From Morinoia aosen (lineage: Eukaryota; Arthropoda; Malacostraca; Amphipoda; Talitridae): DNA of 64,000 bases. The DNA is taken from the NCBI GenBank assembly GCA_030386875.1, contig CM059560.1, forward strand, positions 42,822,757 through 42,886,756, written 5' to 3'. Numbering within the stretch: the stretch's first letter is position 1; each line of letters opens with the position of its first letter. A program made the position numbers and the translations under genes. A model generated the notes under the pieces. That model was not told where the DNA came from, made no database searches, and saw nothing but the letters and a program-made list of their open reading frames with translations. This document shows, one piece after another, positions 9,594-19,129 of this stretch.

Positions 9594-11582
9594 AATTAAA
9601 CCAAATGGTAAGCGGTTGAACTCGTATTTTCTACTACCAACTGTAAATGCGGTTATTTCTTTACTCTCATCGGTCAGTGTAATATTATGATATCCTGACC
9701 TAAGATCTAATTTTGAGAAATATTTTTGACCATTTAAACTATAGAGAAGCTCGTCCACTCTCGGCAGCGGGAATGATTCTTCATGAATTACCTCATTTAC
9801 TTTGCGAAAGTCAACTACCGGACGTATAGTTCCATCTTTCTTGTGAACTACAATTATCGGTGAATTATAAGCTGAAATCGATGGTCTAATAATTCCGTCG
9901 TCTAACATTTTTTCGTTAACGACTTTCAAGTCTTCCATGTAACGGTGGGCAATACGATAGGGAGGGACATTTACGACATCCACGTTAGGTTTCAAACGTA
10001 TTTTGTATGGTTTAATTGCAGCAGCTGAGATCGATTCATTGTCTATAGTAATAACGTCTCTGAATTCATTCAACAAACTCAGCAATTCAGGCTTCATTTC
10101 GTCATCGTTACACTTGATATCATCATTGTTTAATTTCCGCCGACCACGGGCTACTTCTTTGGAATCATAAACGTACCCATCGTCGACAACTCCTGTGATC
10201 CCGACAGATTTACTATTAGTGTCTTTCTTCTCGACATCTAAATGACTGTCTTGAACAACACTCGTTGCCCGCACAAAGGTACTCAATCCTCCTTTTAATT
10301 CTCCTTGTACATCTGACAAGTAAACTTCGGATTCAACGTGATCCTTCTCCACTTTTTCTAAAGTACTTATAATTGCATTCTCTGGTAAAACAATCGCTCT
10401 GTCGGAGCTATTAATTAACAACAACTGAATCTTTCTCCTATTGTTAACTCTCACAATTGCTTCTGCGACACAAATGCCTTCTTTTAAAGTTGCTTTCTTT
10501 ATTATGTATTCTCCATTTTTACACTTTCCAACATGTCCAACATGTTTCAAAATTACATTGGGAGCAATCTCCACTTGTCGAGTATGCACTCTTAACGGCC
10601 TTGGCCTTGTGGGGGAATTGGTAACTGCAACTACGCCTCGAACAGGCTGATTTTCTCTCTTACCATCCCTTTTTACTTCCTCGCCTGCTCTCTCAGCAAT
10701 GCACGTCCTCTTCTCTCGTAGCTTATTTAGGACTTTTTTCTTAGCTCTGGACGTAATCGTGTCCGCCATGAGACACTCAGTATTCTCTATTAAATACTCG
10801 AGACACTCTGTCTTTCTCTTTTTTCGTCGTTTTACCTCTGCAAAGGGAATTTTCTCGTCTTTGATAATTAAACATCTTTGTTTTAAGTCTACAACGGCGT
10901 TCTTGTCCAACAAATCACGCCCAATAATGACGTCATAATTGTAAATACCATCTTTAATTATTAAAGCATTTGTCTTTAAACTTATACCGTTTTTTAACTT
11001 TAGGACAAGCTCCACCTCGCCCTCAACATTACTCTTAGCGTTAACGCCTTTTATAGTCAGAGAACTTGGCTTCACGTCATTACTTATCTCACTTATTCTG
11101 TGGTAGCTGATTAGGCACTTCTCTGATCCTGAATCAATCAATGCATTCCACAGGTCTGCATCTTTTCTAAGCACAATCATGGGCTTATGACTTTTTCGTA
11201 TTACAAATAATTCATTTTGTCCTGTAACTTCAACTTCTTCATCTTCTTCGTATTTACAAACGTTCGCCGTAAAATGGCTTTCGAAAGTGCCATGAGTGTT
11301 CAGATCATCACTTAATTCTGCCTCTCCCAGCGATTCATATCTATTTTGACACTCAATGAGTGGATCTATCACCTCAACATTTTTAACGAGGGAATCTTCA
11401 GACATGTTTAACACATCAACTCTCGCGACATTTTTAACGAGGGAATCTTCAGCACCAGAATTCTCCTCGGGTTCACAGGGATTTGTCGCCGTAGAGTCAT
11501 ACTTAGTTATTGTAGTTTCATTTTTACCATTGACGTTATTTCTATCTGAAATGAAATCGTCTCTGCTGTTTACGCTAAAAAA
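9489..11582 (-). CDS. pol: pol 5' part: protease and RT fingers/palm, reached by -1 frameshift
   Basis: The frame opens at the slippery site (11582) directly after a TGA at 11583-11585, so it has no start of its own at that end. With residue 1 placed at 11414, the aspartic protease motif ALIDSGS has its Asp at 94. The RT region has HKKDGTIRPVVDFRK, SKLDLRSGYH with the catalytic Asp at 570, and NRLPFGL. A peptide EDSLVKNV occurs twice in the N-terminal part, from a 25-bp direct repeat at 11378-11402 and 11428-11452. After LPFGL the frame is wrong: the last 30 or so residues (to 9489) are out-of-frame reading past the extra base at 9589-9593. The family reading (Ty3/gypsy PR-RT) is firm. Confidence 0.95.
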   Translation of the reverse strand, partial: FFSVNSRDDFISDRNNVNGKNETTITKYDSTATNPCEPEENSGAEDSLVKNVARVDVLNMSEDSLVKNVEVIDPLIECQNRYESLGEAELSDDLNTHGTFESHFTANVCKYEEDEEVEVTGQNELFVIRKSHKPMIVLRKDADLWNALIDSGSEKCLISYHRISEISNDVKPSSLTIKGVNAKSNVEGEVELVLKLKNGISLKTNALIIKDGIYNYDVIIGRDLLDKNAVVDLKQRCLIIKDEKIPFAEVKRRKKRKTECLEYLIENTECLMADTITSRAKKKVLNKLREKRTCIAERAGEEVKRDGKRENQPVRGVVAVTNSPTRPRPLRVHTRQVEIAPNVILKHVGHVGKCKNGEYIIKKATLKEGICVAEAIVRVNNRRKIQLLLINSSDRAIVLPENAIISTLEKVEKDHVESEVYLSDVQGELKGGLSTFVRATSVVQDSHLDVEKKDTNSKSVGITGVVDDGYVYDSKEVARGRRKLNNDDIKCNDDEMKPELLSLLNEFRDVITIDNESISAAAIKPYKIRLKPNVDVVNVPPYRIAHRYMEDLKVVNEKMLDDGIIRPSISAYNSPIIVVHKKDGTIRPVVDFRKVNEVIHEESFPLPRVDELLYSLNGQKYFSKLDLRSGYHNITLTDESKEITAFTVGSRKYEFNRLPFGLIKNLTCIFPVSHDANAISCSRKTIFRLYGRRAHIF
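9589..9593 (-). other. Frame break in pol (extra base in A5/T5 run)
   Basis: The upstream RT frame and the downstream frame meet at a run of five T on the plus strand (five A on the element strand). Conserved RT sequence continues across the run only if the frame shifts by +1, so the run is one base longer than the frame needs. It lies in the middle of the RT domain, so a programmed shift is unlikely. A true indel or a homopolymer sequencing error both fit. Confidence 0.85.
11532..11561 (-). promoter_or_regulatory. Possible stem downstream of the slippery site
   Basis: Nested inverted pairs GACG/CGTC (11532-11535 with 11558-11561) and ATTTC/GAAAT (11538-11542 with 11548-11552) lie about 14 bases downstream of the slippery heptamer. 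The spacer is longer than the usual 5-9 and the stem is weak, so its stimulatory role is uncertain. Confidence 0.25.
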
Positions 11583-13036
11583 TCATTGCCACTGTTAGTT
11601 TGGTAAGTTTCTACCTGGCCCTTTTCTGACATACGAGTTTTATACTGTCCTCGAGCACGGACACGATTCGGTCTGCCTGGTCTGTTTAGATAGTCTCTTC
11701 TGGACCTACAATCTCTTGCGTAGTGTCCTAACTTATTACAACGAAAACAAGCTACATCACGCAGTGAATGCTCGGTGGCTGTCTGAGATGAACCTGGTTT
11801 GTACCAATCAGTCGGTTTCCTAGCCACGGTGGTTGCCGACTCACTTTGTCCTTGACAGACACACACATGATTGTAACAATTCGAGCAACGCTTTGTTTCA
11901 GCTGTCTCCAATGCCTGGACTTCTAGAGTTCCCAATTCACGATCTCCAAAAAAAGATTTTACGTGAGGCCTAGCACGGAAAATTGGTCTTGGGTAGTTTG
12001 GTCTAGAGTAGGGCCTACGCGTCCTACCTCTACCTTGGAATCCGCCTCTTGTCATTGTATGCACTTCGGCCTCATCACAGGCAGCTTCGAAGTTTGATTC
12101 GGACGAATGATCATCCTCAGCACAATAGATTTCCATAGATCTCTCAGATCGAGTCGCTAATATTTGCTTATCCTCGGGAAAATTCCTAATTACAGTCACG
12201 AGTCTCTGAAGGAGCTCTTCCGACGATTTGAAGGGTTTATTGAATAGTCTTTTTGAAAAATCTTCCGTCACTAGAGGGTTGATGATGGCCATAGCTAACG
12301 CAACAACTAAAGTATTCTCGACATACTTATCGAGGGCAACAGGATCGGGACAATTTACTACATAGGGGTGGGCTCTGTTCGAACACTCCGGGCTGGTCAT
12401 TATTCTGTGGGTAAATTTACGGATTTTGGATAGGATAGCCACGAACTGGCTAGCTAATGCATCGTTTCTTTTCAGGCGTACGTTATTTAGATCACAGGCA
12501 ACCGCGTGCAAAGATCTCTCACCTTTTGATACGTAGATATTTTCTAACAGGTGCACGACTTCTTCGAAACTTAACTCGTAACCTTCGCTAATTATGGAGG
12601 CTACGACCGTATTGAAATCGCCTACCCGCTTGTCTGCAGTTCGCAACAGTAAGTTTAGTTTAGCTTCCTCAGAGTTATCTGACAGCATATTGAAATATGC
12701 TCGCACATTCTTTATATGCGTTTCTAGTGATTTGTTTTCTATGAAGTCCGGGTCATTTCTACGTTTTCTACCTCTGTACTGCGGTAGATCCTGCCCAGCA
12801 ATTACAACACTAGGTATCGGACTGGCAATAGAAGTCGTCACAGCGGTAACCGTACTAGTTACAGGGCTCGTGGTAGTTACTGCACTGGTAACAGGTGTAA
12901 CAGCGGTGGTGGTCGCCATCGTGTTAGGTATTTGAGGAATAGGTAATCTGAAAACAGGGACTGACAACCTACCAAAGCTAGTCAGGTACGGAACGGATCT
13001 TATATACTCGTATTCGTCAGAGTCACTGCCTGACAT
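11570..13036 (-). CDS. gag: Gag polyprotein of element 1
   Basis: 488 residues from the ATG at 13036; a longer reading would need a GTG at 13042. It is the structural protein expected to form the particle and bind genomic RNA. The acidic N-terminus (MSGSDSDEYEY) is followed by a Thr/Val-rich low-complexity run (about 41-69) and a basic patch (RGRKRR). The middle is a helical capsid-like region. A basic Arg/Gly/Pro-rich segment covers about 331-358. An unusual Cys cluster CSNCYNHVCVC spans 384-394. A canonical CCHC zinc knuckle, CFRCNKLGHYARDC, spans 430-443. The reading frame is intact. It ends two codons after a U UUU UUA heptamer that connects it to pol in the -1 frame. ATG context is weak (C at -3, T at +4). 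Confidence 0.93.
   Translation of the reverse strand: MSGSDSDEYEYIRSVPYLTSFGRLSVPVFRLPIPQIPNTMATTTAVTPVTSAVTTTSPVTSTVTAVTTSIASPIPSVVIAGQDLPQYRGRKRRNDPDFIENKSLETHIKNVRAYFNMLSDNSEEAKLNLLLRTADKRVGDFNTVVASIISEGYELSFEEVVHLLENIYVSKGERSLHAVACDLNNVRLKRNDALASQFVAILSKIRKFTHRIMTSPECSNRAHPYVVNCPDPVALDKYVENTLVVALAMAIINPLVTEDFSKRLFNKPFKSSEELLQRLVTVIRNFPEDKQILATRSERSMEIYCAEDDHSSESNFEAACDEAEVHTMTRGGFQGRGRTRRPYSRPNYPRPIFRARPHVKSFFGDRELGTLEVQALETAETKRCSNCYNHVCVCQGQSESATTVARKPTDWYKPGSSQTATEHSLRDVACFRCNKLGHYARDCRSRRDYLNRPGRPNRVRARGQYKTRMSEKGQVETYQTNSGNDFLA
11576..11582 (-). promoter_or_regulatory. -1 programmed frameshift site, U UUU UUA
   Basis: On the element strand gag reads GAT TTT TTA GCG TAA. The heptamer T TTT TTA is in the register required for tandem -1 slippage and is identical to the heptamer known from HIV-1 gag-pol. 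Shifting back one base enters a frame that is closed immediately upstream by TGA (11583-11585) and open downstream through protease and RT. The pol frame therefore begins exactly at the slip site. Confidence 0.88.
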
Positions 13037-13989
13037 AAGCACAAAATAATCCTATATTCATAAACCTCCAATTTCCATTAAAAGAAAAATGTTCTACACA
13101 CAATAAAATTTTCTACATGCAAATGATAATATTTTACATACAATAAAATTTTAACTCACATTTTCAGTGGACTTAAAACAGGCTATTTGCTAATTGCTCG
13201 TGAAGGCTGGCACCACTCTGAACAGAGGCAAGCTGCTCCAGCTTACTCTTATATGCCGGAGAACAATGGGCCGAGAACAATAGCAACAACTTCCTTCAAT
13301 TGTTATGGAGAACAATGGACTACCTCTCCACACAACGTTTCCGCGTAGACGCTCGCTCTCTCACTACCGAGAAACAGCTTGCTTACTGCGCTTTCGCAAT
13401 GCCTAGGCTGCTCCGCCGCTCAACTTCCAACTTCCCGGAACCAGCACTTGCAATGCTTACCGCTTACTGCTTAGCTTCCTACTCATTAATTTTATAATGA
13501 TGATGTATGATCATTAATTTGAGCGCATGCTTATTTAATTTGCAAGCAACATTATCGGCGTACACTTAACTTAATATTTTGGCGATGCGTAGATCTCGTA
13601 GTTCTTCTCGTTGCAGATGACGGTGCGTAGATGCGTAGATCTCGTCGACAAACCAGGTTGTTGGTCTGGACCCCTCACATCATCTTCTCCTTTGAGTAGC
13701 GTGTAAATTTTTCTCCCTCGAAGTGTTTCCTTCTCGAAGAGTTTCTTTCTCGAAGAGTTTCTTGGAAAGCACTTCGATTTTTTGCGCTGACTTCTTTCTT
13801 CCTTTTCTCGATGCTCTGAAGTAATGTGATAACTATGCGACGTTACTCCAAACAGGGTGACACTCCTCACATTTAAAATCACGGATCAGCAGAACCGAAG
13901 ATCAATTCTTGATATCTTTCTTCTTCAATGGGGCAATGTGGCAATGTGGATATCTTGAATGTTCGATCCCCATACACGGGCACCAAATA
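13037..13989 (-). other. Long 5' leader of element 1
   Basis: 953 bp between the 5' LTR and the gag ATG. It contains a tRNA-like primer-binding site next to the LTR. It has a stretch of about three imperfect tandem copies of a 17-19 base unit around CTCGAAGAGTTTC (about 13717-13767), and a direct repeat of GATGCGTAGATCTCGT (13583-13598 and 13631-13646). Open frames here on either strand lack a convincing start or motif. A packaging or dimerisation role for the repeats is possible but not shown. Confidence 0.7.
13962..13985 (-). other. Primer-binding site of element 1 (tRNA 3'-end-like)
   Basis: The element strand has TGGTGCCCGTG starting four bases (TATT) inside the 5' LTR, as expected for pairing with a tRNA ending in CCA. 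The plus strand reads like a tRNA 3' part: a T-loop-like TTCGATC, then CCCAT, then CACGGGCACCA. The complementarity may therefore reach into the T arm rather than stopping at 18 bases. I do not assign the tRNA. Confidence 0.75.
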
Positions 13990-14300
13990 TGTTCCGGCCC
14001 TTTTCAGTATCAGGTCGTAACTAAACGCGAATGAGGTTCGGGAGTGAATCAGATGCAGCAACGTGGTTATCCTTTCATTATTACTTCAGAATTGACACAG
14101 ACTTCGTAATTGGTAGAGAATCTTTAGATCGGAAGGTAATCTATAGGGTATCTGTGATCTCTACAGATGCTTTCTCGACAGCCGAGCTTCCGCTACTGAC
14201 AGCGACGCTTCTGTTTGTAAATGCTACCTCTACGGCACGCCACCACTAATGAACCACGATGTCTCTCGCCGATCCTATTTATATGCCTGGCGGGCGCACA
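13990..14300 (-). repeat. Element 1 5' LTR
   Basis: 311 bp with TG...CA ends. It matches 4542-4852 except at 14076 and 14147. It holds the promoter for the minus-strand transcript. The TATA-like box is only about 17 bases from the outer end, so U3 upstream of it is very short. The AATAAA found in the 3' LTR is AATGAA here. Confidence 0.97.
14276..14283 (-). promoter_or_regulatory. TATA box candidate in element 1 5' LTR
   Basis: TATAAATA on the element strand near the 5' end of the LTR (also at 4828-4835 in the 3' LTR). Transcription would be expected to start some 25-30 bases downstream, toward lower coordinates. Confidence 0.6.
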
Positions 14301-14304
14301 GGAG
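14301..14304. other. Target site duplication of element 1, right copy (GGAG)
   Basis: GGAG follows the right LTR directly and matches 4538-4541. The satellite resumes here in the correct register (GGAGTACAGG). Confidence 0.93.
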
Positions 14305-17300
14305 TACAGGTGGTATCTCTAGAACGTACAAAGGAGTACAGGAGGTATCTCTAGAACGTACAAAGGAGTACAGGAGAAAGCTCTAGAACGTACAAAGGAG
14401 TACAGGAGGAATCTCTAGAACGTACAAAGGAGTACAGGAGGTATCTCTACAGCGTACAAAGGAGTACAGGAGGTATCTCTAGAACGTACAAAGCAGTACA
14501 GGAGGTATCTCTAGAACGTACAAAGGAGTACAGGGGGTATCTCTAGAACATTCAAAGGAGTATAGGAGGTATCTCTAGAACGCATAGAGGAGAACAGGAG
14601 GTATCTCTAGAACGTACAAAGGAGTACAGGAGGGGTCTCATCAGCGTACAAAGGAGTACAGGAGGTATCTCTAGAACGTACAAAGGAGTACAGGAAGTAT
14701 CTCTAGAACGTACAAAGGAGTACAGGAGGTATCTCTAGAACGTACAAAGGAGTACAGGAGGTATATCTAGAACGTACAAAGGAGTACAGGAGTTATCTCT
14801 ACAGCGTACAAAGGAGCGAGGGAGGTATCTCTACAGCGTACAAAGGAGTACAGGAAGTATTTCTAGAACGTATAAAAAGTACAGGAGGCATCACTAGAAC
14901 GTACAAAGAAGTACAGAAGGTATCTCTAGAACGTACAGAGGAGTACAGGAGGTTTCTCTAGAACGTACAAAGGAGTACAGGAGGTATCTCTAGAACGTAC
15001 AATGGAGTACAGGAGGTATATCTTCAGCGTACAAAGGAGTACAGGAGGTATCTCTACAGCGTACAAAGGAGTACAGGAGGTATCTCTAGAACGTACAAAG
15101 AAGTACAGGAGGTATATCTACAGCGCACAAAGGAGTACAGGACGTATCTCTAGAACGTACAAAGGAGTACAGGAGGTATCTCTAGAACGTACACAGGAGT
15201 ACAGGAGGTATCTCTTGAACGTACAAAGGAGTACAGGAGGTATCTCTACAGCGTACAAAAGAGTACAGGAGGTATCTCTACAGCGTACAAAGGAGTTCAG
15301 GAGGTATCTCTACAGCGTACAAAGGAGAACAGGAGGTATCTCTAGAACGTACAAAGGAGTACAGGAGGTATCTCTACAGCGTACAAAGGAGTACAGGAGG
15401 TATCTCTAGAACGTACAAAGGAGTACAGGAGGTATCTCTAGAACGTACAAAGGAGTACAGGAGGTATCGCTAGAACGTACAAAGGAGTACAGGAGGTATC
15501 TCTAGAACGTACAAAGGAGTACAGGAGGTATCTCTACAGCGTACAAAGGAGTGCAGGAGGTATCTCTACAGCTTACAAAGGAGTACAGGAAGTATTTCTA
15601 GAACGAATAAAAGAGTACAGGAGGTATCACTAGAACGTACAAAGGAGTACAGGAGGTATCACTAGAACGTACAAAGGAGTACAGGAGGTATCTCTAGAAC
15701 GTACAAAGGTGTACAGGAGGTATCTCTAAAACGTACAAAGGAGTACAGGAGGTATCTATACAGCGTACAAAGGAGTACAGGAGGTATCTCTACAGCGTAC
15801 AAAGGAGTACAGGAGGTATCTCTACAGCGTACAAAGGAGTACAGAAGGTATCTCTAGAACGTACAAAGAAGTACAGGAGGTATCTCTTCAGCGCACAAAG
15901 GAGTACAGGAGGTATCTATAGAACGTACAAAGGAGTACAGGAAGTATCTCTACAGCGTACAAAGGAGTACAGGAGGTATCTCTAGAACGTACAAAGGAGT
16001 ACAGGAGGGATCTCTAGAACCTACAAAGGAGTACAGGAGGTATCTCTACAGCGTACAAAGGAGTACAGGAAGTATTTCTAGAACGTACAAAGGAGTACAA
16101 GAGGTATCACTAGAACGTACAAAGGAGTACAGGAGGTATCTCTAGAACGAACAAAGGAGTACAGGAGGTATCTCTAGAACGTACAAAGGAGTACATGAGG
16201 TATCTCTAGAACGTACAAAGGAGTACAGGAGGTATCTCTACAGCGTACAAAGGAGTACAGGAGATATCTCTACAGCCTACGAAGGAGTACAGGAGGTATC
16301 TCTAGAACGTTCAAAGGAGTACAGGAGGAATCTCTACAGCGTAGAAAGGACTACAGGAGGTATCTCTACAGCGTACAAAGGAGTACAGGAGGTATCTCTA
16401 GAACGTATTTACAAAGGAGTAGAGGAGGCATCTCTACAGCGTACAAAGGAGTACAGGAGGTATCTCTAGAATGTACAAAGGAGTAGAGGAGGTATCTCTA
16501 GAACGTACAAAGGAGTACAGGAGGTATCTCTACAGCGTACAAAGGAGTACAGGAGGTATCTCTACAGCGTACAAATGAGTACAGGAGGTATCTCTAGAAC
16601 GTACAAAGGAGTACAGAAGGTATCTCTACAGCGTACAAAGGAGTACAGGAGGTATCTCTAGAACGTACAAAGGAGTAGAGGAGGTATCTCTAGAACGTAC
16701 AAAGGAGTACAGAAGGTATCTCTACAGCGTACAAAGGAGTACAGAAGGTATCTCTACAGCGTACAAAGGAGAACAGGAGGTATATCTAGAACGTACAAAG
16801 AAGTACAGGAGGTATCTCTAGAACGTACAAAGGAGTACTGGAGGTATCTCTACAGCGTACAAAGGAGTACAGGAGGTATCTCTAGAACGTACAAAGGAGT
16901 ACACGAGGTATCTCTACAGCCTACAAAGGAGTACAGGAGGTATCTCTAGAACGTACAAAGGAGTACAGGAGGTATCTCTAGAACGTACAAAGGAGTACAG
17001 GAGGTATCTCTACAGCGTACATAGGAGTACAGGAGGTATCTCTAGAACGTACAAAGGAGTACTAGAGGTATCTCTAGAACGACAGAGGAGTACAGGAGGT
17101 ATCTCTACAGCGTACAAAGGAGTACAGGAGGTATCTCTACAGCGTACAAAGGAGTACAGGAGGCATCTCTAGAACGTACAAAGGAGTACAGGAGGTATCT
17201 CTAGAACGTACAAAGGAGTACAGGAGGTATCTCTAGAACGTACAAAGGAGTACATGAGGTATCTCTACAGCGTACGAAGGAGTACCGGAGGTATCTCTAG

Positions 17301-19129
17301 AACGTACATAGGAGTACAGGAGGTATCTTCAGAACGTACAAAGGTGTACAGGAGGTATCTCTAGAACGTACAAAGGTGTTCAGGATGTATCTCTAGAACG
17401 CATATAGGAGTAAAGGAGGTATCTCTACAGCGCACAAAGGAGTACAGGAGGTATCTCTACAGCGCACAAAGGAGTACAGGAGGTATCTCTAGAACGTACA
17501 AAGGAGTACACGAGGTATCTCTACAGCGTACAAAGGAGTACAGGAGGTATCTCTAGAACGTACAGAGGAGTACAGGAGGTATCTCTAGAACGTACAAAGG
17601 AGTACAGGAGGTATCTCTAGAACGTACAGAGGAGTACAGGAAGTATCTCTTGAACGTACGAAAGAGTACAGGACTTACCTCTACAGCGTACAAAGGAGTA
17701 CAGGAGGTATCTCTAGAACGTACAGAGGAGTACAGGAGGTACCTCTACAGCGTACAAAGGAGTACAGGAGGTATCTCTAGAACGTAGAAAGGAATACAGG
17801 AGGTATCTCTAGAACGTACAAAGGAGTAGAGGAGGTATCTCTAAAGCGTACAAAAGAGTACAGGAGGTATCTCTACAGAATACAAAGGAGTTCAGGAGGT
17901 ATCTCTACAGCGTACAAAGAAGTACAGGAGGTATCTCTAGAACGTACAAAGGAGTACAGAAAGTATCTCAACAGCGTACAAAGGAGTACATGAGGTATCT
18001 CATGAACGTACAAAGGAGTACAGGAGGTATCTCTAGAACGTACATAGGAGTACAGGAGGTATCTCTACAGCGTACAAAGAAGTACAGGAGGTATCTCTAG
18101 AACGTACAAAGGAGTACAGGAGGTATCTCTAGAACCTACAAAGGAGTACAGGAGGTATCTCTACAGCGTACAAAGGAGTGCAGGAGGTATCTCAACAACG
18201 TACAAAAAAGTACAGGATGTATTTCTAGAACGTACATAGGAGTAGAGGAGGTATCTCTAGAACGTACAAAGGAGTACAGGAGGTATCTCTACAGCGTACA
18301 AAGGAGTGCAGGAGGTATCTCTACAGCATACAAACGAGTACAGGAGGTATCTCTAGAACGTACAAAGGAGTACAGAAGGTATCTATACTGCGTACAAAGG
18401 AGTACAGGAGGTATCTCTACAGCGTACAAAGGAGTACAGGAGGTATCTCTAGAACGTACAAAGGAGTAGAGGAGGTATCTCTAGAACGTACAAAGAAGTA
18501 CAGGAGGTATCTCTACAGCGTACAAAGGAGTAAAGGAGGTATCTCTACAGCGTACAAAGGATTACAGGAGGTATATCTAGAACGTACAAAGGAGTTCAGG
18601 AGGTATCTCTAGAACGTACAAAGGAGTACAGGAGGTATCTCTACAGCGTACAAAGGATTACAGGAGGTATCTCTGGAACGTACAAAGGAGTACACGAGGT
18701 ATCTCTACAGCGTACAAAGGAGTACAGGAGGTATCTCTAGAACGTACAAAGGAGTACAGGAGGTATCTCTAGAACGTACAAAGGCGTACAGGAGGTATCT
18801 CTACAGCGTAAAAAGGAGTACAGGAGGTATCTCTAAAACGTACAAAGGAGTACTAGAGGTATCTCTAGAACGACAAAGGAGTACAGAAGGTATCTCTACA
18901 GCGTTCAAAGGAGTACAGGAGGTATCTCTACAGCGTACAAAGGAGTACAGGAGGTATCTCTAGAACGAACAAAGGAGTACAGGAGGTACCTCTACAGCGT
19001 ACAAAGGAGTACAGGAGGTATCTCTACAGCGTACAAAGGAGTACAGGAGGTATCTCTAGAACGTACAAAGGAGTACAGGAGATATCTCTAGAACGTACAA
19101 AGGAGTACAGGAGGTATCTCTAGAACGTA

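Larger units (their letters stand above)
4542..14300 (-). mobile_element. Element 1: nearly complete Ty3/gypsy LTR retrotransposon
   Basis: This 9,759-bp element is bounded by two 311-bp direct LTRs and flanked by GGAG. Coding is on the minus strand, so the right LTR is the 5' LTR. In element order: 5' LTR, tRNA-like primer-binding site, 950-bp leader, gag, a -1 frameshift signal, pol (protease, RT, RNase H, integrase), a 2.3-kb segment with two small ORFs, and 3' LTR. The order PR-RT-RH-IN and the DD35E integrase place it in Ty3/gypsy (Metaviridae). The LTRs differ at two positions (4628/14076 and 4699/14147), so insertion is recent. Pol has a single-base break inside RT, so this copy is probably not autonomous as read. 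No env-length frame is present. Confidence 0.97.

Noticed and set aside
12594-12935. Plus-strand hydrophobic frame of 113 codons
   Set aside because: It is antisense to the Thr/Val-rich gag segment; the apparent hydrophobic run is the complement of a low-complexity stretch.
13962-13985. A tRNA gene at the T-arm-like sequence
   Set aside because: There is no matching 5' acceptor, D arm or anticodon arm upstream, and the position next to the LTR fits a primer-binding site.
13571-14061. Minus-strand frames in the element 1 leader (13571-13882, 13879-14061)
   Set aside because: The first begins at a GTG with no good ATG. The second runs through the primer-binding site into the LTR. Neither shows a domain.
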